Positions 1-13,800 are shown, counted from the stretch's first letter. The stretch is DNA of 64,000 nt from Mya arenaria (GCF_026914265.1 NC_069135.1:16112406-16176405), one strand, 5' to 3'. Numbers and translations: made by a program. The notes: generated by a model not told the origin, from the sequence alone.

Positions 1-1227
1 GTGTCCTGGATTGGCGCACATAGTCGGCCCACTCGGTGGTGTTTTTCTTAGGAACAAAAGGAAGTTTCCTCATAAAATAGAAGCTGAGTGTAAGGGCGAT
101 CAAACAAGGGGCTAAATAAGTAGAGCCAATGATAATGAAGTCCGGTGGTAGGCCGTTTGATCCATGACTGTGATCATGAAAAACATCGAATACAATCATC
201 AACTGAATTGTTGTGACGAACAGCAAGGATGCAGTTAATGCAAGTATACCTCCTAGAATGATATAGATCGCCTTACAGATAGTCTCATGGTTGTGTCTCA
301 AAGTGGCAATGATGAATGTGCAGTACAGGGACAGGCAAGCTAGAGCTGCAAACTGACTTAAGGATTGCACGACTGCCATAAGGAGTGAGCTGCAGGAATT
401 GCAATTGATATCAAATAAGAAGTATAGCTGGTAACAGAACGTTAAAACGCATATTATGGCATTCCAACATTGCTTCAACAGCATGATACCCCTGTTATTA
501 AAACTGGAAATCAGTGTAAATAAAGAGGATATAGATAGGACGGAATGTGATATTGTTGATATTCTTGCCATAATTGAATTCGGATCGGTCTCGATGTGTG
601 AATGTTTAAGTTTTTGCAAGTCGGAAAGACACATGCGATAAAAGGTTTGGTTACCTAAAACAGAGGTGTCGGCAAAAGTTTTGATATCATCGTGCGTTTG
701 GTAATATTTGTCTGTAACCGTTTTATTTTCTTCAATATAGGGACGGTAAAACTTTGAGGTTAATCTCAAAGGCATTTTGTATCTGTAATAACCATAAACT
801 CTAGAAAGGATTACCATGTGTATTTCGCTTCTATATCATTTATGCTAATTTGTATTCCCAACCGCTTCGATCGTATCATTATATACTTCCGTTCAAAAAC
901 TTCACTAATTGTATTCAATGCTTTAAGCATGAACGACTCATTACATGTACTGGTGGTAGCAAATGAAATGTAACTATAAAACATATGATCTGTTTCCGGC
1001 GAATATGCAAAGCTTAAACAATAACCACACCCATCAAAATGCCTCCGTAAGTGAGGAATTAAAAGTCTCTGAAAGACATCCCCCATGTCGTCTTTAGGTA
1101 AAGGAACGCTGATATTAACATGCAAAGGAATTTTGATTGTGAAACCAATAGTCCTATACGCTATTTCAACGCAGTGCCCTTGGAACGGAAACTGGCCGAT
1201 TGGACAGAAGAGGTTCGTACAGCTATT
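1..1227 (-). CDS. Probable seven-transmembrane receptor, 3' part, partial at left edge
   Basis: On the minus strand an open frame starts after a good acceptor (ttcatttcag, 1228-1237) and runs from 1227 to 811. It begins NSCTNLFCPIGQFPFQGHC and looks like a Cys-bearing ectodomain. A second frame, open from about 837 (ATG at 817), continues without a stop to base 1, about 270 codons. It encodes about 90 hydrophilic residues and then at least five hydrophobic segments (for example CWNAIICVLTFCYQLYFLF, LSQFAALACLSLYCTFIIAT and AIYIILGGILALTASLLFVT) with short Cys-rich loops. The ectodomain-then-7TM order and the Cys at the start of TM3 resemble class B/adhesion or Methuselah-like receptors, but I do not recognise a specific family. 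The two frames differ and overlap by about 27 bases. This could be an unrecognised splice, an assembly error or a decaying gene. Confidence 0.45.
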
Positions 1228-1267
1228 CTGAAATGAAAAGAAAAAAGTATATAATAATAATCATAAT

Positions 1268-1412
1268 AATGAGGAGAAGAAGAAGAAGAAGAAGAAGAAG
1301 AAGAAGAAGAAGAAGAAGAAGAAGAAGAAGAAGAAGAAGAAGAAGAAGAAAAAAGAAGAAGAAAAAAAAAGAAGAAGAAGGAGCAGAAGAAGAAGAAGAA
1401 GAAGAAGAAGAA

Positions 1413-1455
<43 letters not shown>
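1268..1455. repeat. Compound trinucleotide microsatellite (GAA)n-(GAT)n
   Basis: A purine-only run of GAA/AAG triplets, with short poly-A interruptions near 1350-1380, switches at about 1414 to a pure GAT run ending near 1455. It lies about 40 bp from the splice acceptor of the receptor-like exon, probably in that gene's intron. Poly-Arg/Glu/Asp and poly-His/Leu frames across it are artefacts. Confidence 0.97.
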
Positions 1456-1457
<2 letters not shown>

Positions 1458-1564
1458 AAATAGAGATAAATAATTGGCTACGGTAACATGCTACATGTAT
1501 ATTGTTAAGGCACATGGCTATGCCAATGGGGTCGCAGGATGGGAATTGGTTTAATCAACATGCC

Positions 1565-3645
1565 TTTATAGTAATTGCATGCAAAGTATAAACATCAAGT
1601 GGTCACTGAGATATTGCCTTGATAGTAATTGCATTCAAAGTATAAACATCAAGTTGTCACTGAGATATTGCCTTGATCGTAATTGCACGCAAACTATATA
1701 CATCAAGTGGTCACCGAGATATTGCCTTGATAGTAATTGCATGCAAAGTATAATTATCAAGTGGTCACTGAGATATTGCCTTGATAGTTATTGTATGCAA
1801 ACTATATGCATCAAGTGGTCACTGAGATATTGCCTTGATCGTAATTGCACGCAAACTATATACATCAAGAGGTCACCTAGATATTGCCTTGATAGTAGTT
1901 GCATGCAAAGTATAATTATCAAGTGGTCACTGAGATATTGCCTTGATAGTAATTGTATGCAAACTATATGCATCATGTGGTTACTGAGATATTGCCTTGA
2001 TAGTAATTGCATTCAAAGTATACTATAATCATCAAGTGGTAACTGAGATATTGCCTTGATAATAATTCCACGCAAACTATAAACATCATGAGGTAACTGA
2101 GATATTGCCTTGATAGTAGTTGCATGCAAAGTATAATTATCAAGTGGTCACTGAGATATTGCCTTGATAGTAATTGTATGCAAACTATATGCATCATGTG
2201 GTTACTGAGATATTGCCTTGATAGTAATTGTATGCAAACTATATGCATCATGTGGTTACTGAGATATTGCCTTGATAGTAATTGCATTCAAAGTATACTA
2301 TAATCATCAAGTGGTAACTGAGATATTGCCTTGATAATAATTCCACGCAAACTATATACATCATGTGGTAACTGAGATATTGCCTTGATAGTAATTGCAT
2401 TCAAAGTATACTATAATCATCAAGTGGTAACTGAGATATTGCCTTGATAATAATTCCACGCAAACTATAAACATCATGAGGTAACTGAGATATTGCCTTG
2501 ATAGTAGTTGCATGCAAAGTATAATTATCAAGTGGTCACTGAGATATTGCCTTGATAGTAATTGTATGCAAACTATATGCATCATGTGGTTACTGAGATA
2601 TTGCCTTGATAGTAATTCCACGCAAACTATATACATCATGTGGTAACTGAGATATTGCCTTGATAGTAATTGCATGCAAAGTATACTATAATCATCAAGT
2701 GGTAACTGAGATATTGCCTTGATAGTAATTGCACGCAAACTATAAACATCATGAGGTAACTGAGATATTGCCTTGATAGTAGTTGCATGCAAAGTATAAA
2801 CATCATGTGGTGATTGAGATATTGCCTTGATTAAATAGCATGCGAAGTATAAACATCAAGTGGTAACTGAGATTTTGCCCTGTTTTAATTGCACGCACAG
2901 TATAATCATCAAGTGGTAACTGGGAAATTGCCTTGATATCAATTGCACGCAAAGTGTATACATCATGTGATAACTGAAATATTGCCTTGATAGTAATTGT
3001 ACGCAAAGTATATGCATCAAGTGGTAACTGAGATATTGCCTTGATAGTAATTGCACGCAAAGTATATGCATCAAGTGGTAACTGAGATATTGCCTTGAAA
3101 GTAATTGCACACTATGTGTATACAACAGGTGGTAAATGAGATATTGCCATGATAGTTATTGCACGCAAAGTATATGCATCAAGTGGTAACTGAGATATTG
3201 CCTTGAAAGTAATTGCACACTATGTGTATACAACAGGTGGTAAATGAGATATTGCCATGATAGTTATTCCACGCAAAGTATATGCATCAAGTGGTAACTG
3301 AGATATTGCCATGATAGTTATTGCACACAAAGTATATACATCAAGTGGAAACTGATATATTGCCTTGATGGTTATTGCACGCAAACAATATACATCATTA
3401 GGTAACTGAGATATTGCCTTGATAGTAATTTAACTAATTTTACACTAAGTAAATACAACATGTGGTAACTTAGATATTGCCTTGATAGTTATTGCACATA
3501 AAGTATATACACCAGGTGGCAACTGAGATATTATCATGATTGTTATTGCACGCAAAGTATATACATCATGTGGTAACTGAGATATTGCACTGATAGTTAA
3601 TGCACGCAGTATATACATCAAGTATATTGATAGTTATTGCAGGCA
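1565..3645. repeat. 54-bp minisatellite, about 37 copies
   Basis: The unit is about 54 bp (variants near 57 bp with an extra 'ctata'), built around CACTGAGATATTGCCTTGAT and GTAATTGCACGCAAAGTATA. Almost every unit carries ATCAAG and CTTGAT about 20 bp apart, an inverted hexamer pair. Higher-order copies are visible: a block with 'aataattccacgc' recurs near 2033 and 2421, and a 108-bp dimer recurs near 3074 and 3180. Divergence rises toward 3645. Because 54 is divisible by three, several long frames stay open; I do not regard them as genes. Confidence 0.96.
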
Positions 3646-4839
3646 AAGTCACGCCGATGTCAGGGTAGTAGTCAGGCTACAAAAACACTGCACGTATAAC
3701 AAAACTTTATTCAAAAAAAATTAAACCTCCCAAAAAGAAAAGAAAAAAGATATATAAGTAGATAAAATTCATATGTATGACCTACAATGTAAATATATAA
3801 AAGCTTATAATGTTAATCAACAAACAAGCAGAATGAATTATCAAAAGAATGCACAATTACAAATGTAGAGTGATGTAATTATGTGTTGGTTCTCGTAACC
3901 GGTTTGCACATGTGAAATGCTTTTAAGTATGAAGAACACCATCTCGAACACTGTCAGAATATGTAAAAAAAATAAGGCAGTATGTATAACAGATAGACAT
4001 TATACACATTAACAAAAATACTGATATAAAAACATGTATATATAATACCTATGAATTGCACATTTTCTAAATAAATTAGAGCACTCAAAACAACAATGAA
4101 TATGACATCACAATACTACTTCTAGAATTCAACTATTCAGGACAATCATCAGATCATAGGATAAATAGAATTTCTCTCAGTTAAACACAACAATAATGTA
4201 AAATGTTATCGAATGCATGTACAAACAAGTGCCCTGCAGCAGGAACGTCAGCACTCATCTGTTGAATTTTTTTTAAAAAGCGGGCATTTCTCAACAATTA
4301 TTAAATTATTATTGCCAGAGTTATTAGCCTTGATATATATGTACATGTTGTCTCTGGGACATGTGTTCCTGGTTCCATTATTTTGAACAGCTTGATCATA
4401 CTTTGGCCAAGGGTTCAAGGTTTTGCACGCGACTGCCTACGACGACAACGACAACAGAGCTATCACAATACTGCAACTCTTTTCTTCAAGAAACAGACAA
4501 GGTTAAAATGGGCATCACGATATTCATGAACTTCAGTCATAGAAATATGCCACAAAAGATATAGATACCTGGTACATATTATTCTGACCAATAATATATG
4601 ATAATCAAAAGTCATTTTACCCGTAAGATATTGATTGCCAAATACTATAAATATCAACCGCCATTGATCATATAAATGGTAAAATAATACAATAAAACAA
4701 CAACACTGTTATAACTATTTAGCCAATTTAACACTTTAAAATGTCAATTAACGATCCAAGTGTTTACAATAAAACTTCTATTCCATAATATGATTTGCCA
4801 TAAAGCATATCCTAGATTCTGAATGTTTTCTATGTGGAC
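3646..4839. other. Non-coding flank, probable 3' UTR and downstream of the SSUH2-like gene
   Basis: AT-rich, with no convincing coding sequence on either strand. On the minus strand an AATAAA hexamer (plus-strand TTTATT near 3707) lies about 1.1 kb past the SSUH2-like stop codon and could be its polyadenylation signal. The small frames at 4361-4564 and 4463-4657 show no recognisable protein. Confidence 0.4.
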
Positions 4840-7800
4840 CTACAGAAGGCTACATCCGCAACAACACTGCTGTGGATACTTCGGGGCGTATACTTTCTTC
4901 TCATACCCGTAGACAAAGAAATCAGAGTTAACATTCTTCCATCTGTACAGGGCTTGTGTCACTGGTACGATCTGAACATGATGTCGCTGAAAAATATATG
5001 CTTGTATGAAAAATACTGTCTGTAAAATATATGGTTTGTCAAGTATTTGGTTTGTAAAATATATGGTTTGTAAAGTATTTGGTTTGTAAAATATATGGTT
5101 TGTCAAGTATTTGGTTTGTAAAATATATGGTTTGTAACATATATGGTTTTTAAAATATATGGTCTGATATATGGCTTGTAAAAAACATAGTGTGTTAAAT
5201 GTACGGGTTTTAAAACATATGGTGTATTAATTATAATTAAATGGTTTGTAAAATATATGGTCCATTAAATATATGGTTTGTAAAATATAAAGTGTGTTAA
5301 ATATATAGATGGTTTGGAAAAAATATGGTCCGTTTAATATATGGATTGTACAATATATGGTGTGGTTTTTAAAATATATGGTTTGTAAAATATATGGTCT
5401 GTAGAATTTATGGCTTGTAAAATATATGGTTAATGAAATATATGGTTTGTAAAGTATATGGTCTGATACATGTATGGCTCTAAGATATATGGTCTGTTAA
5501 ATATACATGTATATCGTTTGAAAAAGATATGGTCAATGAAATATATGGGTTATATTTTTCAACTCTTTATCTGTGTAAATGATATATATGTACATACCCA
5601 GCAGTGTAAATAATCTTATTTAAACGTGTACCAAAACATGTTATAACTAGAAGAAAATATTCTTAACAGAATACACAGTCATGTATTTTAAGATATAAGC
5701 TGCGCAAGTTCATTTTCTCATTGGGTACCTTGCTGGTCCCATGTACTGAAAACAAACATTACACACTACAATAAATTTGAAGTGTTATGCTTCACAATAC
5801 TTACTAAATATTTGCCATTCCTAACATACATAATTTTCCCCTTTCAATTAAATAATCTGGTATTCATACTTGGACCAAAATACCAACTGAACCCACCGGC
5901 CAGCTTTAATTAATTTGGGGAGTGTATACCTGCATGAGTATTTTCTCCATTCCAAAAGCCGTCGCATGCTTGTTGACAAGCTGGTTTGAAGCTGTGTTTA
6001 CATCAGCATCCGGAAAATGGTTGATAGGCCAAACCTTAAATTGTTATCAGTGAGAGGCATTACGGTAAGTAATAAACTCCTGATTATAAGCTAATTATAA
6101 ATCCTAATAAAATGACATTGAAACCAAATATTACCGTAAAATAAAATAGATTAATACAACATATTTTAAAGTTACAAAAGTCAAACAAATAAAATTGATT
6201 GTTTACGGTTCCATTGCCAATAATAAGGGAGGTAGGTGGGTGTGTATATGTTTGTAGTTGTTTCTTAATATCATTTTTACAGTGAAAACCATCACTATTA
6301 TGAAAGGGTGATTTTAAGCACCTTTTCAGTGCAAAAAAATACCTAAAATTTATCCCTCAAGAAAAAACTTAACGGTCAGATTTTGTTTGCTGGCAATAAA
6401 ATTTATTAAGGTAAGGGGCAAAGAAAAATATAGATTGGGACACCGAAATCATTTTATGGTGTTATTCCTTACAATAGAATTTTTCATAAAATCTTATTAA
6501 AAAGGAAAAACACTGATAGTTACCCTAAACTGAGTCTCATTAAAAGCCACATGGCCAGTGACCTTCTTAATAAGGTCGTTTGGGAGCTCTGTCCTTTCTA
6601 CAACATGGTCGTCTATATGATTGCTCCTGAAAGGAAGAGTTGCTAACTGCAATAAAGAATACTTGATACAAATACAATAAGATGTTCAACATGTGATGTT
6701 TTAAACAGTTTACCTGAAGTTAAATTTACCCTTGTTGACAGTGGCCTACATAGGTTGTACATGTTATAATTATGAACCATTTCATGCTGAGTTGTGAAAA
6801 GAACTTGAGTTTGCAGTGGCCCCTGCAGGTGTACATGTTATAATTATGAACCATTTCATGCTGAGTTGTGAAAAGAACTTGAGTTTGCAGCGGCCCCTGC
6901 AGGTACATGTTATAATTATGAACCATTTCATGCTGAGTTGTGAAAAGAACTTGAGTTTGCAGCGGCCCCTGCAGGTAGATGTTATAATTATGAACCATTT
7001 CATGCTGAGTTGTGAAAAGAACTTGAGTTTGCAGTGGCCCCTGCAGGTGTACATGTTATAATTATGAACCATTTCATGCTGAGTTGTGAAAAGAACTTGA
7101 GTTTGCAGTGGCCCCTGCAGGTGTACATGTTATAATTATGAACCATTTCATGCTGAGTTGTGAAAAGAACTTGAGTTTGCAGTGGCCCCTGCAGGTTTAC
7201 AAGTTATCATTAAGAACCATTTCATGCTAAGTTGTATAAAACACTGGAGTTTGCAGTGGCCCCTGCAGATGTACAAGTTATCGTTACGAACCATTTCATG
7301 CTAAGTTGTATAAAACACTGGAGTTTGCAGTGGCCCCTGCAGATGTACAAGTTATCATTAAGAACCAATTCATGCTAAGTTGTATAAAACACTGGAGTTT
7401 GCAGTGGCCCCTGCAGATGTACAAGTTATCATTAAGAACCAATTCATGCTAAGTTGTATAAAACACTTGAGTTTGCAGTGGCCCCTGCAGATGTACAAGT
7501 TATCATTAAGAACCAATTCATGCTAAGTTGTATAAAACACTGGAGTTTGCAGTGGCCCCTGCAGATGTACAAGTTATCATTAAGAACCAATTCATGCTAA
7601 GTTGTATAAAACACTTGAGTTTGCAGTGGCCCCTGCAGATGTACAAGTTATCATTAAGAACCAATTCATGCTAAGTTGTATAAAACACTTGAGTTTGCAG
7701 TGGCCCCTGCAGATGTACAAGTTATCGTTACGAACCAATTCATGCTAAGTTGTATAAAACACTTGAGTTTGCACTGGCCCCTGCAGGTGTACAGGTTATC

Positions 7801-10800
7801 ATTACGAACCATTTCATGCTAAGTTGTATAAAACACTTGAGTTTGCAGTGGCCCCTGCAGGTGTACAATTATCATAACAAACCATTTCACACTGAGTTGT
7901 ATAAAACACTTCAGTTGACAGTGGCCCGCACAGGCTGTACATGTTATCATTCCACTGGCGCAGCATGTCTGACATCTAGGAATAAATTAAGGTATAACTA
8001 TATTCAAGACACTTATACTTTTCTAGCTTATAAAATACACTTTCTTTCATTGCATACTTCCTCTTAAAATAATACAAGCGGGCCATGATGGCCCTAAATC
8101 GCTCACCTGAGTAAAAGAGTTTAACCTTTGTAATCAATATAGCTTGATTTTTGTTCTCAAAGAATATTGAAAAACATACTGGTCAAACATATTCCCTGGA
8201 TAATCACTGACAGGACTTGTCACAGTTTCATGTACACTGACAGGACTTGTCAATTGCCTGCACACTGACAGGATTTTGGTCAGTTGCCTGCACACTGACA
8301 GGACTTGAAGATTGACTGCACACTGACAGAATTCGATTTTCATACCTGCACACTGACAGGACTTTGTTCAGTTGCCTGCACACTGACAGGACTTGATAAT
8401 TGACTGCACACTGACAGCACTTGGTACAGATACCTGCACACTGACAGGACTTTTTTCAGTTGCCTGCACACTGACAGGACTAGTTCAATTGCCTGCACAC
8501 TGACAAAACTATGTTAAATTGCTTGCACACTGAAAGAACTTTATGTATAGATACACAAACAATTGACAGGACTTCGTTCAATTGCCTGCACACTGACAAA
8601 ACTGTGTTAAATTGCTTGCACACTAAAATAACTTTTAGTATAGATACATAAACAACAAACAGTGCACCATCCAATAAAATCAATAATCTGCCCTAGGCTC
8701 TAACCATCAAAGAACAATACACCTTCGTAATCAATTTCTGCTTAATCTATCTAGAACAACATCACCATACTTCACAATTATAATGAAATTTTTCTGTATA
8801 AGACTTATTCACTATCCATACAGAAGATAAGATTTGTAGCTTAGAATAATCTACATGAAGTTTACAATAATATACATGAAATTCAATGGAAAAGTCTGAT
8901 TATTAAATTTATCATTAAGTAAAAATGAAATTTCTTCTAAAGAATAAAGTGTAAGATAATTATTAATCTATGATCCTAAAAAAAGAACAATAATTACCTT
9001 AGAAGTGACTATGTTGAAGACTTAATAAAATTTAAAATCTATTCCCTTGTTACTAAAAATAGGAAGTAGTGGAATCTCCAACAAAAAGGGAGACTTGCTG
9101 CCCTTGTTTCAAGGGTTAACTTTACATAACTATCAAATTTTAACAAAATGTATTTATATGAACTTGTAACCCACTGGGTGAGGCCAATTTTTCTTCAGGG
9201 GCATACTTTGTTTAAACATGGTAGATAACCAATAGACAATGTTACTCACCAAATATTTAAGCACTAGGCCTAATAGTATTTGCCAAAAAAGTTTTGTAAT
9301 TTTTCCTTTAGGTTGCCATGGCAACCAGAGTTCTGTATGGAATTCATTTCTTTGAACAATTTTGAAAAAGCACCAACCAAGGATCATTCCTATGAAGTTT
9401 CATTAAAATCATCCAAGGGGTTTAGGTGAAGATGATGATTATAACCAATTGTTGACATTTTCCTTTAGGTTGCCATGGCAACCAGAGTTCTGCATGAAAT
9501 TAAATTGTTTGAACAATTTTGAAATAGCACCAACCAAGGATCATTCCTATGAAGTTTCATCAAAATTGTCCCAGCGGTTTAGGAGAAGAAGATGATTATA
9601 ACCAATTGTTGACATTTTCCTTAAGGTTGCCATGGCAACCAGAGTTCAGCATAGAATTCATTTCTTTGTATAATTTTGAAAAAGCACCAACCAATGATCA
9701 TTCCTATTAAATTTCATCAAAATTGTCCAAGCGGTTTAGGAGAAGATGATGATTATAACCAATTGTTGACATTTTCCTTTAGGTTGCCATGGCAACCAGA
9801 GTTCTGCATGAAATTAAATTGTTTGAACAATTTTGAAAAAGCACCAACCAAGTATCATTCCTATGAAGTTTAATCAAAATTGTCCAGTTTAGGACTGGCG
9901 GTTTAGGAGAAGAAGATGATTATAACCAATTGTTGACGCCGGACGACAGACGACAGACGCCGGACATAGACTGATCACAAAAGCTCACCTTGAGCACTTT
10001 GTGCTCAGGTGAGCTAAAAATAGGATAACTGTTTTCTCAAAGCAAACATGTACATTTATCCCCTATATTCATTCAAAATACATCATATGTTAAACACTGT
10101 TTAAATGATGGAATGAATTTGTTGAAAAACAAGCAAAAGTTTTACAAGACCAGCTGTTCTTATGTTTATAATATTGTGTCTATAAAAAGGCTCAAACCAT
10201 TTTTATTATTAGCTTTCCGGTGATTTATAGAGATTTAAGAGTGAAATAATATTTTGATATTTTCACTTTTTTTTTTAATTTTAGACAGATCTCACTATCA
10301 AATAAAAATCAGCGGGCACAGTGCTGGGACACAATTTGACCAACAATTTGACCAACATCCATCATTCACAAAATGATGTTCTGTTTGCATGCAATTTGGC
10401 GAGCTTTTCTGAAAACTCCTTTTAAGGTATAAAATAAAAATTGTTGTTTTTTTCAGTGTAAGATTATAATATGTTTCACCTTTTTATGCCTGTAACCTCG
10501 TGAACACCAACAGTAAATATTTCACAAGTTGCCATGCCACTCGTAAATTATAGCATTTGATGCTCACTCAGTAAAAAATATTGCAATGATCTTCCACTGA
10601 AACAAACAATTGTCCTGTATATATTTGCGTTATGTTATTTTGTTACAATTTGCTATTTTCCCACTACTCAAGTCTTGTATCAAGTATTACTTGCGTTTTC
10701 CGCTTCCATGACACCAGGTGCAGTTGTGTTTCCTTCGGTCCCCCTGTCTCGTTACATACTTGTAGCCCTTTCCATAACATGAGCTGCACTTGACCTGCAT

Positions 10801-13800
10801 AAACAAACCCCTGCCTATAAATTATAAAACATAGAATTTGGTTCACATCCATTTGTTTTAAGTTAAAATATCATTTCAATAACAAAGTGAAAACAAATTC
10901 ATGGTGAACTCTGAATTTACTCATGGTTTGAAAGTGCAATATGATGCATCTAATCTTACCATAGCATACAGTATGACTAATCTACTTGATAACTATAACC
11001 TACAAATAAAGTTTAAAGGTCCTAAGTCAAAACAGTTTAGTTTATAATGCAGAAACAGTTTTCTAATCAACATTGGATGTGACCTTGGCTTTGACCTACT
11101 GTCACCCAAGGCAGTAGAAGCCAAATATGACAAAGTTCCATAACCTTGTTGACGGTGACCTTAACCATTGAGTTACTGACCCAAAACACTATATGGGTCA
11201 TCTACTGGTCAATGATAACCCACCTATGAAGATTCATGGTTATTGTGTCGGCAAAATACCACAGACAAAATACCTTGTTTTTGTGAAGACAGTTATCATA
11301 ACACTGTTGGTCGTACCTGTGTCCTTGGTCCTACTGACCCCAAAAACAGAGTGGTCAAAGGCAACCTACCATTGAAGTTTCGTGGTCCTGGGTCAAACAT
11401 TTTATATTAACTAAATATGGAAATTATATATGCAAACAAAATTCTAATAACACTGTTAATCATGAACTTTGACCGGCTAACTCCAAAAACAAATAGTGGT
11501 CATCTACAGTCAAAGGCAATATACAAGTGAAATTTCATTGTTCTAGGTTGAATGTTTTTGTAGCAATTATGCAGACTTGAGCTACTGACCAACCAACTGA
11601 CAGACGGACTGACAGCTGACATTTGAAAACCTACAATATAATACTTTTTTTCAAATGGGGCATGAAAAATAGCCTTTTCCACTTACCCTGCCTCTACCAA
11701 GGCATTTGTGACATCTTATCCTTCCAGTGGCTGAACAGTGGTGACAGGGCTGTGGAAATAGCAACATATTGAATGTCTTCCTGAGTGTATAGTATCGGGT
11801 CTGATGCACTTTTATGTGCTAACTTTAAAAGGTTTTATTTGGTACAATATGTGGCCTTCATACTTTATCATTTGCTAAAAAAGGGCTGTTTGTCAAACAG
11901 TATGCCAATTAGCGCTGCTCAAAACATGTTCAAAACTTAATAAAGGTGTTCTAAAACAACATTTTCATAAGAACTGTTGACCACAACAATAAGGCTTGTG
12001 TACAAGTCAAAGGCAACCTACCACTGAAGTTTCTTGGTACTATATCGTATAGTTCAGAGTTGTGCAGACAATGTTTAAAAAGAAATTTGTTTGTGCCTCT
12101 CACCATTGACCTCGAAAACAATAGACACCTGTACTGGTCAGTGGCAACCTACTAGTATCAGGGATGTTTTTGAGTTGTTGTCTGGACAAGATATGGTCTA
12201 ACAACAGACCGACTCACCTACAGACATTTGCAAACCTAGATGCCCCATTTTTCTGCGAAAGAGTCATATTCAAAAGCAATAGATACAAATATGGTTTGTC
12301 TCCTTGCATGAGGTTCCTGCATACTACAGTTACCATAACATTTAAGAATGGTTTGCCAACAAGTGGATTGGGTTTACTAAGAAGCAATTACAACAAAAAA
12401 TATTCTTACAAAGAAAAGCTGAGGGAAAATACTCTCTGACATGAGAAAATACAATCACTGACAAGCCTGGGTGTCTATCAACCTATGAGCAAGTTGTTTC
12501 GAGAATCTAACATGTACAATGTAACCATTTCACGTATGAAACAAGAACATCTACAATGTATTTAGTACCTTAACAGATGATGTATGAGGGACCTCAATCT
12601 GCTTTACATGATCAGTAAACTCTGCGCCTGGAATAGCATAGATGTCCCACGGCATGGGGGCAGGGCCATTTTCTGGCCCATCTATCATTTGACCTGTTAA
12701 AAACATTTATTGTTATTATCTAATAAATTCACAGAAGGCCATTCATGAAATAGAACTTGTGGTACTCACTCGGTGAAATATATTGTGATCTTATTCTTAA
12801 ATAAACAAGTATCATCATTAAAACATTTGAATTAAGTAATTCTAAAATATATCATTTCAGTATGAAAAATGTTGAAAATTTGTGAAAAAATGGCAAAATG
12901 TTGCGCTGGTCCTCTGTAGAAAAACTTAAAGAAACCAACACATTACAAATAATTATTATTTTACATGAAAATATGTTAAAATAATCACAAATGTATGATG
13001 CTTATAAGGTTTATTTCATAAATATTCATGAACAAAAAGGAACATAAAAACATAAACATTAATGAAAAAAAAGCCAACCTGTGTATGGAACAAATGTCCA
13101 TTCTGTTGTTCGTCCCTCAGCAAATGTCTCTAATTTATACTGCAAGATATAAAAAAAGAAAATAACTTCACAAAATAATGAAGCCAGAATTACCTCGGTG
13201 TGGGATTTGCTTACACTTTGAGCAGAGTTAAAAGTTAAATGAAAATATTTAGCCGAAACAGATAAGATACAACAGAATCAATTAAGTTAAATTATGTTTT
13301 TTTCTCATGTATTTGTTTTAAAAAAGTCATTAAGAAATCCAAAACAAAGATATACAACAAGATCAATCTATGCTAATGCCGAGTTTGAGCACAAATTACT
13401 TACATGAAAAGCACTGGTGTGCTCAAGTTCAGTAAATTTGAGTTGCTTAGCCGCTCTGCTGCCATAGCAACAGTGTTCTGCAACATGCTGCAACAACACT
13501 TCCCTAGCATCGTTCTCATTGATAATGTCGGCTCTGTAAAAGACATGTGACTACTATTCGTAACAGCATGTAACTTGTATTTCTTTTTCGCAACATTCGA
13601 TGTAGGTTTACGATACAGTGTAAAAATGTTAGAATTTAAGAACTTTTTAACTTGTTCCACTCATAAATATTATGGGCTGAAAACAATGATCTAAGAACAA
13701 GCTACCTATAATATGTGTGAATAAATGCAACAATGTAAAAGGGTAGAAATGTATTTTATCGTGATCATCAAAATAAGGCCAAAATTGGCTGTCAAAAATG

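Larger units (their letters stand above)
8077..10018 (+). mobile_element. Non-autonomous element with end hairpins and tandem cores (Helentron/pearl-like)
   Basis: The left end has a GGGCCAT/ATGGCCC-type hairpin (8080-8094) followed by GCTCACCTGAGT. The right end has a near-perfect hairpin (9983-10014: GCTCACC, TGAGCAC, loop TTT, GTGCTCA, GGTGAGC) followed by TAAAAA. Inside are a roughly 31-bp array (8205-8645) and about four copies of a roughly 155-bp core starting 'ttgccatggcaacca' (9300-9940), then a short GACGCCGGACGACAGACG-type stretch. No transposase frame was seen. Tandem cores between a left arm and a hairpin right arm recall bivalve pearl/Helentron elements; the class is inferred. 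It lies in an SSUH2 intron. Confidence 0.6.

Noticed and set aside
1200-1515. Poly-Arg/Glu/Asp and poly-His/Leu proteins
   Set aside because: Simple translation of the GAA/GAT microsatellite.
1579-3125. Frames with RYCLDSNCMQS and MQLLSRQYLS repeats
   Set aside because: Artefact of the 54-bp minisatellite on both strands.
6726-7072. Frames of TCRGHCKLKFFSQLSMKW as a repeat protein
   Set aside because: The copies derive from an SSUH2 exon end but lack acceptors, and read-through from the true exon stops in the first unit.
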